Assembly (NCBI GenBank): GCA_028753945.1
Contig: JAPNXP010000009.1
Coordinates: 1,612,001 to 1,676,000 of the forward strand
Origin: Hexactinellida sp. DTS-2022
Taxonomy: Eukaryota; Porifera; Hexactinellida
Length of the DNA stretch: 64,000 nt
Direction: 5' to 3'
Made by a program: the position numbers and the translations under genes. Positions 10,891-23,164 of this stretch are shown one piece after another (the stretch's first letter is position 1; each line of letters opens with the position of its first letter). The notes under the pieces are model-generated. The model saw only the letters and a program-made list of their open reading frames with translations. It was not told where the DNA came from and ran no database searches.

Positions 10891-12933
10891 GGGTAATCTG
10901 TATTGATATTCGGGCGTTCACGGTGAATCTCAGAATTGCATAATTTACTACTAGGAATACTCTAGATGAGATAGAGATTGACTTCTATGATTTTTTTTTT
11001 CTTAATTTTCAATCAAGATGGTGTTTTTTAATAAAATAAGACGTCGACTTCCTTATATGGGCATGGCATTTTTTCAAAAATTGTTGAATCTTTTTGAATT
11101 TTTGAACATATTATTATGAGACTATTTCCTCTCAGTATTAATTTGTATTTTATTTATTTTTGCAGAAGAAACGATGCTAAAGGGCATTTTTTCAAAATAA
11201 TCATAAAACGCAGTCGTGCACTAAACTATCGTTATAAAATGTTAGAAGAAAATTTTTTCAATTCTAGTTGAAGGGTCTGAGGATGCATCATGTGTTACCC
11301 CAGAGAAATTTTTTGACTTTCTGATTATTATTTTTGGTTTTATAAGCATTCTAAGGCTGCGGCCCACGAATTTTTCCGAATTTCAACATCAAAAGAGGTG
11401 ATAAAATTCTACACTGCCATATATTGTTCCCAAAATTAAAAATTTCGGAATCTACAGGTCAAAATATACAGGTTCACGTCAAAAAGTTCAGGAATATGTC
11501 AAAAATTAGGAAATTAGGGGCATAAAAGAATATGAAGGGTATGCAAGTACCCGGTGATCATATATTACTGTGGGAAATTGGACAGCAGAATAATTCTGTT
11601 ATTCTTCATAAAAATGCGCCAGCTTCTTATCTATGCGTAGCATTTGTTTTCAACACTTTTACAATAATATATCATGAGTTATGACCAATTTATGACTATG
11701 GTTTTGTCTGTTTTGTCATATTTTCACACCTCAAGGCCCTCAAATATACAATAAAGTATTATATAAAACACCAATTTGGTAATACAAATATGGAAATAGC
11801 ATTTGCGCACAAAATGAGACGTTACACAACACGATCCAATCATTATTCGATAAGTTATGGACTTTTGGGCCACAGAAGGGGGCAAAAAATCTGAAATTTC
11901 ACACCTGTTGATATTTCAGAAACGCTTTGAGATAAAATGATCATAGGCATTAGAAAATACTGTAAATACCTGACTTTCTATACGTTTATAATACATTTTA
12001 GGACTCTAGGTGTCACACTTTTTAACATGACCATATATGGTAATTTGATGTGCCCAATTTTGATGACGAAGCAAATTTTGTAACTCTTGATCTCTGGACA
12101 GCAGAGACTAGCTCTAAAATTCTAGTCACATCATGATACTATTTCTTACTCATTGGATAAACTTTTGGGATTATATTATAATTCGAATGATGTGTTCTGA
12201 TTTCAAATGCCCAAATATGGTGGTGTCAAAGTGGCAATATGTTAAAAAGCTGACAAAAATCCAACTTCTGATCCAAATGAGATAGAGCTTAGCTCTAAAT
12301 TTCTAAAAAAGTATAATTCAATTTCAAATGACATTATCTATTTTATGCAGTTTAGGAACTCCTTTTCCTCGCACTTTCATATTCTGGACTCAGCCACTTC
12401 GACACAAATTAATTAAATGCTAATTATGAAGGTGTAAAAAAAGACCATTTGGGCATATGGATGTAAAAAAGAGAATTTTTATTCTAGAAAGTCAAACTTT
12501 TTTTTAAAATGCTCAGTATATGTAGGCGCATGTTTTAAAAGCGGGCAGTTTTGGCAATATAATACAAAAAAATTGAATTAGTATACTTTTAATGAAAAAT
12601 AGTGGGGTTTTTTTGACCAATTTCACAAAAATGACAATAACATAGAGTAGATTAAAGAAAAAGCATATTTCGGTTCGATTTAAAACATTGAGTATTGACT
12701 CAGGTATATTTTATAATTGACATGTTTCGCGCTAAAAACTAACATAAAATTTTTTTGTAAATATTTGGCTAGTATGGATTAGGCCTATATTGACATTGTC
12801 TAGTTCATAACTAAGGATATATACATAGTAGAACTCTAATATTTTCAGGGATATCTTAGATATATTAGTACTATCCAAAAACGCAATAAAAACATTAGGT
12901 CGTCGGGTGTCAAAATATCAGTACAGAGCACCC
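10891..12933. mobile_element. Non-autonomous TTAA-target (piggyBac-like) element
   Basis: A 2043-bp stretch is flanked on both sides by TTAA (10887-10890 and 12934-12937). It begins GGGTAATCTGTATTGATATT and ends with the complement of GGGTGCTCTGTACTGATATT, so the first 20 bp are an inverted repeat with three mismatches. The flanks join to 'gagtaagatttaacaagtta', which is exactly the uninterrupted sequence of the neighbouring repeat unit at about 13768-13790. That unit is therefore a paralogous empty site. No ORF of 60 codons or more exists inside. The interior repeats phrases such as 'tagctctaaa'. The TTAA duplication suggests piggyBac, but no transposase is present to prove it. Confidence 0.85.
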
Positions 12934-13332
12934 TTAACAAGTTAAATCAATATAATTATTACAAGTTGAAACAATAGAATTAGATTTAACACTTTTACTG
13001 AAATTGAAGTGTGAGTAAACAAAGAAATTTCAATCCCATTTATGGCAGAAATTAAACATATTTTTGAAAATATTCCTCTCCCATCAGACGCAGAATTTTA
13101 TGGTGAATCCAAATGTGAAATAAAATTTGGGGGTTTAGTAAAACATATTTTGAGTTATGGACCAGACAAATTTTGAAAGGTGTTAAAGATGTGTCAAAAA
13201 TTCGTTAATCAAAAATCGTAACCCCAGGTGCAAATTAGACGGTCCATACGCACCTACATGCCAAGTTTCAGCCCATCAACTATAAAGCTCAGGCCAGGGC
13301 ACCGTCTACGGAGAAAAAATAATAATAAAAAA

Positions 13333-13447
13333 TCCAAAATTGCAGCCTGTGCCGACGCATGTTCCTTTGGTGGCACTATATTTTGTTGGTTGTTTATTGA
13401 TAGTGCCTCCAAAGGAACATGCTGTCGGCGCAGGCTGCAATTTTGGA
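13333..13447. repeat. 115-bp hairpin, copy b
   Basis: Same length and arms as the copy at 9851. It is preceded by the block with 'ggccagggcaccgtctacgg' and followed by the block with 'cgccaagtcatcaacgccca'. Confidence 0.85.
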
Positions 13448-14192
13448 TTTTTTTTCGCCAAGTCATCAACGCCCAAGGTGTGAAGAAGCATTTGTTAATT
13501 GGTCCGAGTCACAAGGAACGGTAGATAAATTTGAAGTTTGTTTCTATCTTAAACCATCTTGAGTTTGATGCCATTCATTCATTATGTATTGATAATAAAT
13601 TATATTATTAGTTATTTATCTTAGCATTGTTATCCACGGTTGAGTTGAATTAAGTCAACAAATTCCTTATATTATATTATTTTATTTAATCCATTGTATG
13701 GTAAATTAAATAGAAGCCAGCTGCAATTTATAAGTTAAATCAATTTAATTATCGCGAGTTGAATCAATAGAGTAAGATTTAACAAGTTAAATCAATATAA
13801 TTATTACAAGTTGAAACAATGGAATTAGATTTAACAGTTATACTGAAACTGAAGTGTGAGTAAACAAAGAAATTTCAACCCCCATTTATGGCAGAAATAA
13901 AACTCTTTATTGAAAGTTTTCTTCTCCCATCAGACGCGGAATTTTATGGTGAATCCAAATGTTAAATAAAATTTGGGGGTTTAGTAAAACATATTTTGTG
14001 TTATGGACCAGACAAATTTTGAAAGGTGTTAAAGATGTGTCAAAAATTTCTTAATCAAAAATCGTTCCCCCAGGTGCAAATTAGACGGTCCCATCGCACC
14101 TACATGCAAAGTTTAAGCCCATCAACTATAAAGCTCTGGCCAGGGCACCGTCTACGGAGAAAAAATAATAAAAATAATAATAATAATAATAA

Positions 14193-14380
14193 AGGCAGTG
14201 ATTCTAATACTGGGCCACTATACTATAGTATAGTCGGCACAGTAATAATAATAATAATATAAATAAAGGCAGTGATTCCAATACTGGGCCACTATACTAT
14301 AGTATAGTCGGCACAGTAATAAATAAAGGCAGTGAGATTAGAACTGGGCCACTATACTATAGTATAGTCGGCACAGTAAA
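14193..14380. repeat. Tandem units with the palindrome ACTATACTATAGTATAGT
   Basis: Three units of roughly 50-70 bp, each of the form 'ggcagtgattctaatactgg' followed by 'gccactatactatagtatag' and 'tcggcacagtaat', are separated by (ATA)n tracts. The core ACTATACTATAGTATAGT is a perfect 18-bp palindrome. More units occur at 24935-25030 and, inverted, at 62968-63215. A diverged half unit is at about 52872-52905. Confidence 0.8.
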
Positions 14381-14385
14381 AAAAA

Positions 14386-14500
14386 TCCAAAATTGCAGCC
14401 TGTTCCGACGCATGTTCCTTTGGTGGCACTATATTTTGTTGGTTGTATATTGATAGTGCCTCCAAAGGAACATGCTGTCGTCGCAGGCTGCAATTTTGGA
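14386..14500. repeat. 115-bp hairpin, copy c
   Basis: Same structure as copies a and b, with a few base changes in the arms. It lies directly after the third palindromic unit. Confidence 0.85.
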
Positions 14501-15109
14501 TTTTTTTCGCCAAGTCATCAATGCCCAAGTTGTGAAGAAGTATTTGTTATTTGGTCCGAGTCACAAGGAACGGTAGATAAATTTGAAGTTTGTTTCTATC
14601 ATAAACCATCTTGAGTTTAATGCCATTGATTCATTAATTACTGATAATATATTAGATTATTAGTTATTTATTTTAGCTATGTTATCCACGGTGAGTTGAG
14701 TAAAGTCAACAAATCCTTATTTAATTTGATTTGCTTTATTACAATAGTTACCTATTCATATTTTGTCAATTATTATTAATTTTAATATCTCGCCTGTTTT
14801 TTGATTAAAACTAAACATTATAAGTCTAAATTCTGAATGCTAGTATATGTTGATGGTAGACATGCTTTTCAACAAAAATTAAATCAAGTTTGAGTTTACA
14901 TAATTTTAGCATTAATTAATTCATAACTTAACCAAACAAATAATTACTTACCAGTGGCTATACAAAACAAGATAGATATTAGTATATTTCAATCGGTCCC
15001 TCAGAGTTGCTGAAAAGAATCAGTGGGTGCACTTGGGACACACCTCAGTACCTTTCCCCGATTTAGCACAAAATTAATTGTAGATAAGTAATTTATACAC
15101 TGTATATAA

Positions 15110-15275
15110 TTTGATACTAGCCAGTGGGTACACAGATACTCCTGCAAGCCAGGTAACAGACCTTTAAATTACACAGATACTTGCGACAAGCCATGTGAAC
15201 ACACAGTCACTCGACTAAGAAAAGGTCGACAAGGTGAACACAAGATACTTGACCGAGCCAGGTGCCCACAGATAC
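15110..15275. repeat. Imperfect short tandem repeat downstream of the Helitron gene
   Basis: Variants of 'agccaggtgnacacagatact' recur about four times in 165 bp, between the Helitron stop codon and its presumed 3' end. Confidence 0.5.
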
Positions 15276-15332
15276 TAGTAAATTCTTAAAAAGGTCTAAC
15301 TTATCTATAAATTAACACCCACAAAATAGTCA

Positions 15333-18300
15333 CTAGTGTTGCAATTTATAGACTGCATCATAGTGGTTAGCAGAAGGTCCAGAACGATTGATGCTATGAA
15401 ACAACACAACAAGGTGTCTCCCTCCATATATTGGATCACTTGGTGTACCGAGAATATTCTCAGTAGACACATCAGTTATTACCCACTTAGAAGGGTCTGT
15501 AACAACAGCATTAATGTAACTAACATTAATACCAGCTAAGATTCCAAACATAATAAGTTCATTCAGAGTTCCCCAAGAGTAATTACGCTTCATATTACTC
15601 AAGTGTTGCTGAATAGTAACTGCATTATAGCCTTGGATCCCACAGAAAGCAGCAACATAAGGACTTTGTTCAAATGTGTCTATTAGAGAACCACGGATAT
15701 TATGATGCTCACTTTCATCACCGAAAATAATGTGAGACAATGTTCTAAAGAAACAATTCCCATCACTTATTACAGGAACTATCCTGAAATTAAACCGATC
15801 TCTTATATTTGTACGCATAAAATCGTAATAACTAGTAGCAGAGACTCTAGACCCAGTATAGTTAGTCGGTCTTAAAGGTATTCTCTGTAGATTAATGCAT
15901 GCTGCTAATGACTGTCTCATCGCAAATGTGAATGAATTAGCATTGTCATATGTATTTACGGGAAACAGCACAGGAGTAGGGATGTGTACATGACTAACAA
16001 TTACATCCTGAATATCCTTGGTTGTATTATCATTTGATATTTGGTCAATATCAATAATATCATGTTGACTAGTAGCATGTGATATAATTGGTTGATTATC
16101 CACATTACTACAGTCACTAACAACACTTCCAAGAGAAATCAACATTGGCTTATGATCACTAAAGTATGATTCATAAAAACCAGATGAACAGATCAAGTTT
16201 TTAGTGAATACACAATCCAGCTGAGATCCATAGTTAGAGGATACTCCAGACAAAGATTGCATCATCCCTTTATTTGAAAAATACTTTACCAGGGTATCTC
16301 TCTCAAGAGATCGCGCAAATAAATCTATATTGAAGTCCCCAGTAACTATCAAGGAATCAGAGTTATCAATTTTACATAGAACCTGATCAAGTTCAGAGTA
16401 AAATTCCTTCATTAGGGATTGTGGTGATCGGTATATAGACATTACCACGACAGGTTTATCGATAATCATGGGATCATAGAACTGGAGAATCAATATCTCG
16501 ATCCTAGCGCCATTATGACAGCCTGAGTGTGCAATTAAAAACTTACACATCGCTGGATTTCGGGAGTATATGTGTGTACCAGAACCAGGAAGTCTAGCAC
16601 TACCATCAATTCTACCAATGAGAGTATGACCAGGGATATTAAAGTTATCAGTGGCTAAAGTCATTGTCTCCTGCAAGATTAACACTTGGGATTGTACTAT
16701 GAATTGATTTACGGTCAAATCTTCCCAGTGTTTGTTCAATGAACGAACATTGTGTACAAAGATATCTGGACTAGTTAGTGGAATAGACCAGATAATAGCA
16801 CAGTGTTCTCTTAACCGCTTAAGTTCTAAGTGGACAGGATCTTTTTCAGATAACTTATTAGTTAGTTTTAGATTACCAACTACAAACAGACCAGATGCCG
16901 ATTTAGCCCTACTGAGCGCGGTGTATAACGCATTACGTAGCAAACGTACTTCTATATGGACTACAACACAGTCGTAAGTATCGCCTTGACTCTTATGAAT
17001 TGTAAGAGCTTCGGCTACTATGAAAGGAAACTGCTTCCTAACTATCTTATAGGAACTCACACCTTTCCCTCTTTGGAAACGTCGTGTTTCCAATCCAATA
17101 GGAGTCCAGTTCCTTGGAATTGCATTATCTCTAACATAACGATGCTGAGACTTTGCTCGTTTGTCCTTTCCTACTGTAGGATCGTCAAACTCCATCCAGA
17201 GAATACAGGGAACTCGTTCCAGAGAATCGCTCTTGGTACCATAAACAATTTTCTTCAAGAGGCCAGTAGCTCCATTAACCAGACCATCTTGTATGTCGTT
17301 ATTCACTGTCATGAGGTATCTAGCGCCTAGCTTCAAGAAGAGCTCATAGGGTAGTCCCTGGGTGTCACATACCTTTAGGTGTTTAATAAGGTTACTCAGC
17401 TTGTCAGTAATACCTCCAGCATTGTCTCCTACTAAAGAATCAATAGCTATAAATCTAAAACCTTCAGTGGTTAATGCATTGAGAACAATCTCGTTATGAG
17501 CATTAACACTGGCGTTTGTACTAAACAGATGGATAGATTTTATGGGAAGATTCTCATAAGAATCTTTCGCAATAATTCTACTGGTAAAAAGATTTGTGTC
17601 ATCCTCAGTTAAACAACAGTTAGCAAAATTGTTCAATGCTAATGCAAACTTCTGATCATCTTTTTGTCTCATTATTTCCGTCAGTTCTATATATGAGAAT
17701 TTTTCCCAAAGGTACGGACCAACCAGTCCGTCGTAATTATTGGCACTGGAGACTGAAATTTGAAATACATAGCTATCCATAACCGGACGTAACTGGTGGA
17801 AATCTCCAACACAGATGATGGAGACACCACCAAAGTCCAGTGAATTGTCCATAATGGCTTTCAATCGCTTATTAACTTGAGACAAAATTTTACTACCAAC
17901 CATGGATATTTCATCTATTATGATAACCTTTAAATAGCTTAGCTTACTTCTTAATGTGTTACAAACATCAGAAGATAAGTTGGGCATTTCGCCGTTAAAC
18001 TCCGTTACAGGTAAAGCAAATGCAGAATGGAGTGTCATACCACGGATATTAAAAGCAGCTTTACCAGTAGGAGCTGTTAGCAGTACCTTAATAGCATCAG
18101 GCTTAGTGCCAGGTAGTGAATTCATAAATCTTACCAAACCTTCGTATAAAACTCGTACCACCGTACTCTTACCAACACCAGCACCTCCTCCTATATAGAG
18201 ATACATAGGTAGCTGCTTGATAGTCTTAAAGCAGTGCAGAGTGTGGAGGAATACAGTACGCTGAACCTTGTTCAGGCTGCGACACATCTCAAGGAATACC

Positions 18301-21300
18301 TCCTCAGTATTCATGTTAGGAATAGTGAAGAATCCTCCTACAGATTTAGTTCCGGGGTCACTATTGGGATCTACAGTCCAGGGATCGTCGTTCCCTGGAT
18401 TGTCTACCTGGAAGTCAGTATCCTCAATAACCACTGCACCCTCATTGTTCATTATTTCCTCAATAGCAATTCCATCAAAGTTGAGCTCATCAGGGTCCAA
18501 GTCCTCGAGGATATTAATAGCCGCGTCAATTGAGGATTGGTCTCTACTTTCAAATAATTCCCTATTCTGAGTAATCAGATTAAGATGGGTAGCATACATA
18601 GACTTAAAGTCAATATTGTCAGTATCACTACTGTCAGTTCTCCATGGTACAAAAAGCATTAACTGTTCTCTATAAAAGTTAACTTCGTCCTGTATAATAC
18701 TATACCTTCTAAATCGAATAATTTTAGCTTTACGACGAAGTCTCATAAAACCTGTATCTTTGAGAGAGAATAGTCTCGGATTATCGACCAGGGAAGCTGC
18801 CTCGTCTTCCATATTTTCCTCATCAAAGTCGGGATTAATTTTACATATTCGCTTACTAGATTGGAATTCATACCATGCTGCAAATTCAGCTAGGCATGTT
18901 TCCTCTAACTCATCAGGTCGTTGCATGTAGTGCTCAATTAGACCTGACAGAAGTATATCTACAGAATCATGTTCCATACCCATTAGAACGGGTTTGGACT
19001 TGAGTATCCTAACCCGTTTATTAGCCGGATTGGTGTTAATATAGACATTAGCTCTACTGCACTTAGAGAGAGGGAGACTGAGGAGATGGTAAGAAACCTC
19101 CTGAGCTGATACCTCGCTACAGCTCTGAAATTTGTATGCAATTCCCCTCAGTCTCTCCTTAATAGTGGCATTGCCTGCTTTCAGATGCATCAAGGCATCT
19201 CTCAACAACTTAGACATCCCACGTTGGGACTTTCCGATATACGAAATAACATAAACAGCACAAGCATATGGATCCAATATGTATTGGAGATCCATATTAG
19301 CTTTCCAGAGATGCAATATAGTCTTATTATGAGCATTGATTCGTATCTCATTCAAATTTCGTTTCAGAAATATAGTAGATCTATTTATACAAGATCTCAA
19401 TGCAGTTATGTATTGCTCTTCGGTAACATAGAGTTCATTAAAGAAATCCTGTATCGTTATACTACCCAAGTCAGTATCGATCTTATCATAGGTGTCAATT
19501 AGCGTATATATTTTCTTAGCAGTCTCCTTAAGAGCTGCATTAGCTGCTATCTCCTCTGTGGTAGCCGTACTGGCATCAAACTCCAATGGTTCTAGAATTT
19601 TAGTTGATACCATTGGAGGGTACGGAATACCAAACCTACAACGACGAAACGACTTTTTCTTATAACACGTATTTGTGTGCTTATGTCGCTGTAACTTAAT
19701 GTCATCCTCAGTTATTATACTAGTCTCATCTGGCAATTTAACTGAGATAGTACGATCAATAAATTCTATTACTTCTGGTAACGAATTGTGGCCATACTTA
19801 GGGGCATCTTGTACCCAAAGTAACGAATGCACATGTGGTGAACCTCTTTGTTGAAATTCTATTCTCAAATAGTAATCAGTCAATTTACCAAGGGGACTAA
19901 CCTCTGATCGAAGCACCTTAAATAGCTCCTTGGAGCGGTGATCAAAGTACCTAGCACAAGTGACAGGATCTCTCCTTATCAGATCTGCTCTCTCGCTCCA
20001 CTGGAATTCCAGAACCTCTTCAACAGACAGCTTAACGTCATCGAGGATCTGTTTCAGTATCCTGAGTAGCTCTAGCCATTTAGTCTCAGCAGCAGACAGA
20101 GTTAGAAAGAACGTGGGACATCCCAGCTGTCTTATCATAGACATCAGCTCTCTCTGTTTCTGCTGCCAGAATGCAGGGGTAGACCGGACTTGTTTCAAGA
20201 ACTTAAAAGCCTCATCGTCCTCAACCATTCTCTCCAGATTATCGTCATTGAGAACATCAGACACAGTTATAGCCTGTCCGTCTGTAGACTTTGTTTTTCT
20301 CATACAAATACTGATAGCACTGTTAAGACTAGCTGTCTCCACCAGTTTGTATTTGAGAAATAGAAGGGGGATGTTAGTGCTACATCTCCGATCATATCTA
20401 GTGAATTGTTTTGTAGTTATTAAGTAAGATAGTAATTACAAGAAACATATAATTTGACCATGGATACACATCTGAATTAGGCTAAAAATCCTTGGTTTAG
20501 TATAACAATTAAAATAATATTAGTAATTTAATAGTAAAGATTTAGAAATAAGTATTGAGTATAACTAACCTCAAGATGTCAGACTTTGATTTCTTGAGGA
20601 TAGACAAGTCCTCAGGTAAGTCTCTGCATTGACCAGCAAACACACAAGGGTAAGCTAGTTCCTCTATAAACTTATCCTGTGAGAAGTACAGAGGCTTCCT
20701 CCCTTCACCAGGAGCCAATTTCATTAGCAGGTTCTCATTAGACAGCAGCAGTGTGTCTAGAGAACCAGGGTTAATGGGGAGATCATCCTTGGTCTCATCC
20801 CAAGCATCAATCTCCTTTAACAACTCCTCAAGGTTATCGAAGAGCTCCTCGATACCAGGAACAGTCTCAGAATTATGTTCCTCTTCATCTATAACTATAT
20901 CAGAAGGCTCGTCATTCGGGTTAACAATAAAATTAACATTACCAGAACCAGTACGTGTAACAGAGTTAACCCAATTCTCTGAAACTACTACCTTCTCTAG
21001 CTTGAAGAGCTCAGTGCTAGAGAGATAAAGAGCTGCTTCTAACACTACATTAGGTCTTATCGTTTCGTATAAATAGGGTTTCGCGAACGATAACTTACGA
21101 AACAATTGTAATTGAATAGTTTGGGACTGTAGGAACGTCCTAGGTAACCGATTAACAGTCTTATCTACGTCTATGGGAACATTAACAACCATGCCATGCA
21201 GTCCGTGCTGTCTCTCCCTGCCAAGAGATCTGATGTTCATGAACTCGTGTCTGGGAGATACCAGTCTCTGTTCAATCACAGTCAGACCAGATAGCACAGG

Positions 21301-22800
21301 AGGGATCTCGGGGAAAGACAAGCCACGGCACAACGCTATCTTAGGGACTCTGCCATCTTTGATGTTAATGAAACAGTTCTTACATACATACTCAATGTTA
21401 AGTGTCTCATAGAGAAAAACCTGAAGGAGTATAACAGATAATAATAATGTAATAGGATAACGCATATTATATTTGAGTATGTCTTTGATTAATTAATTAT
21501 CTCTAAAAATAAATAATATTTTAGTAAAGAAATTATTTAAATATATAAAGTATAAGAATATAATTACCTGTTTGACGAAATCAGAGTTGGAAAGATTCGT
21601 TGAAACAAGTTTCTCTCTCTTAAGAATAACAACTGTTTTCCTGAAATGGAGACAACCACAACAAGAACAAACATACGTTGGACCTTGAGATATCTGGGAG
21701 AAATAACTTTGAATAACAGAGTTAACCTCCTCTCTATTAGTTCTATACTTCTCCAGAACATTTTTGTTGTGCTTTTCACGCTTTTCAGGATCCTTCAACC
21801 TCTCGGCCACAGCGTCATTATGCACAGCACGCTTTTCAAGATCCTTCAACCTCTCGGCCACAGCGTCATTATGCACAGCACGCTTTTCAAGATCCTTCAA
21901 CCTCTCGGCCACAGCGTCATTATTCATAGCACGCTTATCAGGATCCTTCAATCTCTCTGCTACAGCGATATTATGCTCAGCACGCACATTAGGATCCTTC
22001 AATCTCTCTGCTACAGCGATATTATGCTCAGCACGCACATTAGGATCCTTCAATCTCTCTGCTACAGCGATATTATGCTCAGCACGCACATTAGGATCCT
22101 TCAATCTCTCTGCTACAGCGATATTATGCTCAGCACGCTTCTCAGGATCCTTCAATCTCTCAGTCATAGCGTCTAGCTGCTGTTTATTATGCTCAGCACG
22201 CTTTTCAGGATCCTTCAATCTCTTTGTAATGTCTCGTAATTGATTTTCTTTGTGCTTAGATAGAAAATCGGGATCATCACAATCCTCATTGAAACGCTCA
22301 AGACGAGCCTCATTCTCAGTTTTACAAAACTCTGAGTCATCAGTTCGTCTCTTCTTGATAGCAGCTCGATTTCTATCTTTTCTAGCCCTGTATCCTTTTC
22401 TCTTCCGAGACTTAGGGGTAGAGATTCCCTTCTCAGGAGTCATTGGTACATCAGAATACTGGCTAGACAAATCGAGGTCGTTTAAAGGTACAATTTGAGA
22501 CGATATCGGAGTCTGTTGTACCGTTTGAGAGGAGGGGAATATAAACACATCTGGTTGGGAAGATTCCTCTATCTCCATAGAACAAATTTCCTCCTCCGTT
22601 GTTGAACCAGGCCCAGGATTTATTTCAATCCCACCGATTATCAATAAGGCGCTGATGGTGTTAGCCTGTAGGCGGGTAGACATGCGCAACAATATGTCGA
22701 AACATAGACAAGACTTTTTGACTATACACTGGGATAGTGGGGACTTAGCACGCCCACCCCAGCCACTTATTCTTGCTCTATAGAGCTCGATTGATATCAT
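15333..22800 (-). CDS. Helentron polyprotein: 2A-like, DUF6570, HUH Rep, helicase, EEP, OTU
   Basis: Three exons were deduced on the minus strand: 22800-21568, 21420-20570 and 20397-15333. The introns are 147 and 172 bp with GTAATT/CAG and GTTAGT/TAG borders in matching phases. The sum is 7149 nt, giving 2382 aa with no internal stop. In order it has a 2A-like motif near residue 60, a tandem-repeat region (about 190-345), a Cys-rich motif CSCCGC, and DUF6570 in exon 2. Next come the HUH motif HVH (883-885) with the Rep tyrosine pair YVISY (1077-1081), and the helicase Walker A GGGAGVGKS (1431-1439) with IIDEISM. An EEP nuclease follows with LQET, TGDFNID and SDHKP. The protein ends with an OTU cysteine protease, DGNCFF (Cys 2243) with a C-terminal His in NHYDAV (2373). 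Every catalytic signature I can check is present. Expected role: peel-and-paste rolling-circle transposition. The EEP and OTU pair separates Helentrons from plant-type Helitrons. Confidence 0.92.
21780..22235 (-). repeat. 51-bp coding tandem repeat in the Helitron N-terminal region
   Basis: Around nine copies of a 17-residue unit of the type AVAERLKDPNVRAEHNI lie head to tail. The first copies vary (with QLDAMT insertions), the middle four are nearly identical, and the later ones read DLEKRAVHN. The unit is highly charged and predicted helical. KR-rich repeats of this type are common in front of the zinc region in Helitron-family polyproteins. The near-identity of the middle copies suggests recent expansion. 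Confidence 0.85.
22609..22635 (-). other. 2A-like ribosome-skipping motif (GGIEINPGP)
   Basis: The codons for GGIEINPGP are followed by Gly, about 64 residues from the polyprotein start, after a short hydrophobic run (ALLII). The canonical 2A core is D(V/I)ExNPGP, with skipping between the final Gly and Pro. Here the Asp is Gly, so activity may be weak or lost. N-terminal 2A-like motifs occur in many marine-invertebrate retrotransposons. If active it would release a leader peptide of about 60 aa. Confidence 0.7.
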
Positions 22801-23164
22801 ATCTAATTAGTAAGTTAAAGTATAAAGCGAAATATAAAATAGATTTACAGTAAATACAGCAGTGAAAAAGAAAGTTTAATTAACTATATTATCATATTAT
22901 TTTGTATTAATTAAAATTAAAATTGATTTAAAAATTCCGGTAGTAATTAATTAAACTTAATATTGGGAACAAATTGTGAGAAAGAAAAAGAAAGTGTATT
23001 AATAAATAGAATAGGAAAAACATTACCTTCAAAAATAGAAGTTTACGACAATGATTCAAAAGAATAAAGGTAAATAAGAATAAGTAAAAGTCAAATAATG
23101 AGAAAGATAGAAATTATTTAATTTATACTTTTTGAAGAAACATGTAAGTATAGATGTTCAATAA

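Larger units (their letters stand above)
9838..14720. repeat. Tandem array of the hairpin repeat family
   Basis: Units of roughly 0.85-1 kb follow one another in the same orientation. Each unit contains a left block beginning 'gaagccagct' with alternating 'aagttgaatcaatataatta' phrases. Next come a block with 'cccatttatggcagaaa' and a block with 'ccccaggtgcaaattagacg'. Then comes a 115-bp hairpin, and finally a right block with 'gttatccacggt'. Right-block to left-block junctions are visible near 10818 and 13715. Copies of the unit recur at 23165-24510 and, inverted, at 63225-64000. No protein is encoded. The array is interrupted by the element at 10891-12933. Confidence 0.75.
14721..23164 (-). 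mobile_element. Helentron-type Helitron (Helitron2), apparently complete
   Basis: The hairpin-repeat array stops at about 14720 and resumes at about 23165. The 8.4 kb between is taken up by one large transposon gene on the minus strand (15333-22800) and its flanks. The domain set (HUH Rep, PIF1-like helicase, EEP endonuclease, OTU protease) is that of Helentrons/Helitron2. Downstream of the gene, 15110-15275 contains an imperfect tandem series of 'gccaggt...acacagatact' phrases of the kind often found near Helentron ends. The exact termini were not identified, so the boundaries are those of the surrounding repeats and may overshoot. Confidence 0.75.

Noticed and set aside
13228..13524. ORFs across the 115-bp hairpins
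   Set aside because: They are short, occur on both strands because of the palindrome, and are not conserved in frame between copies.
21646..22243. Plus-strand ORFs of repeated SFNLSATA/ILQSLCYSD units
   Set aside because: They are the complement of the 51-bp coding repeat of the Helitron polyprotein; the period of three keeps all frames open.
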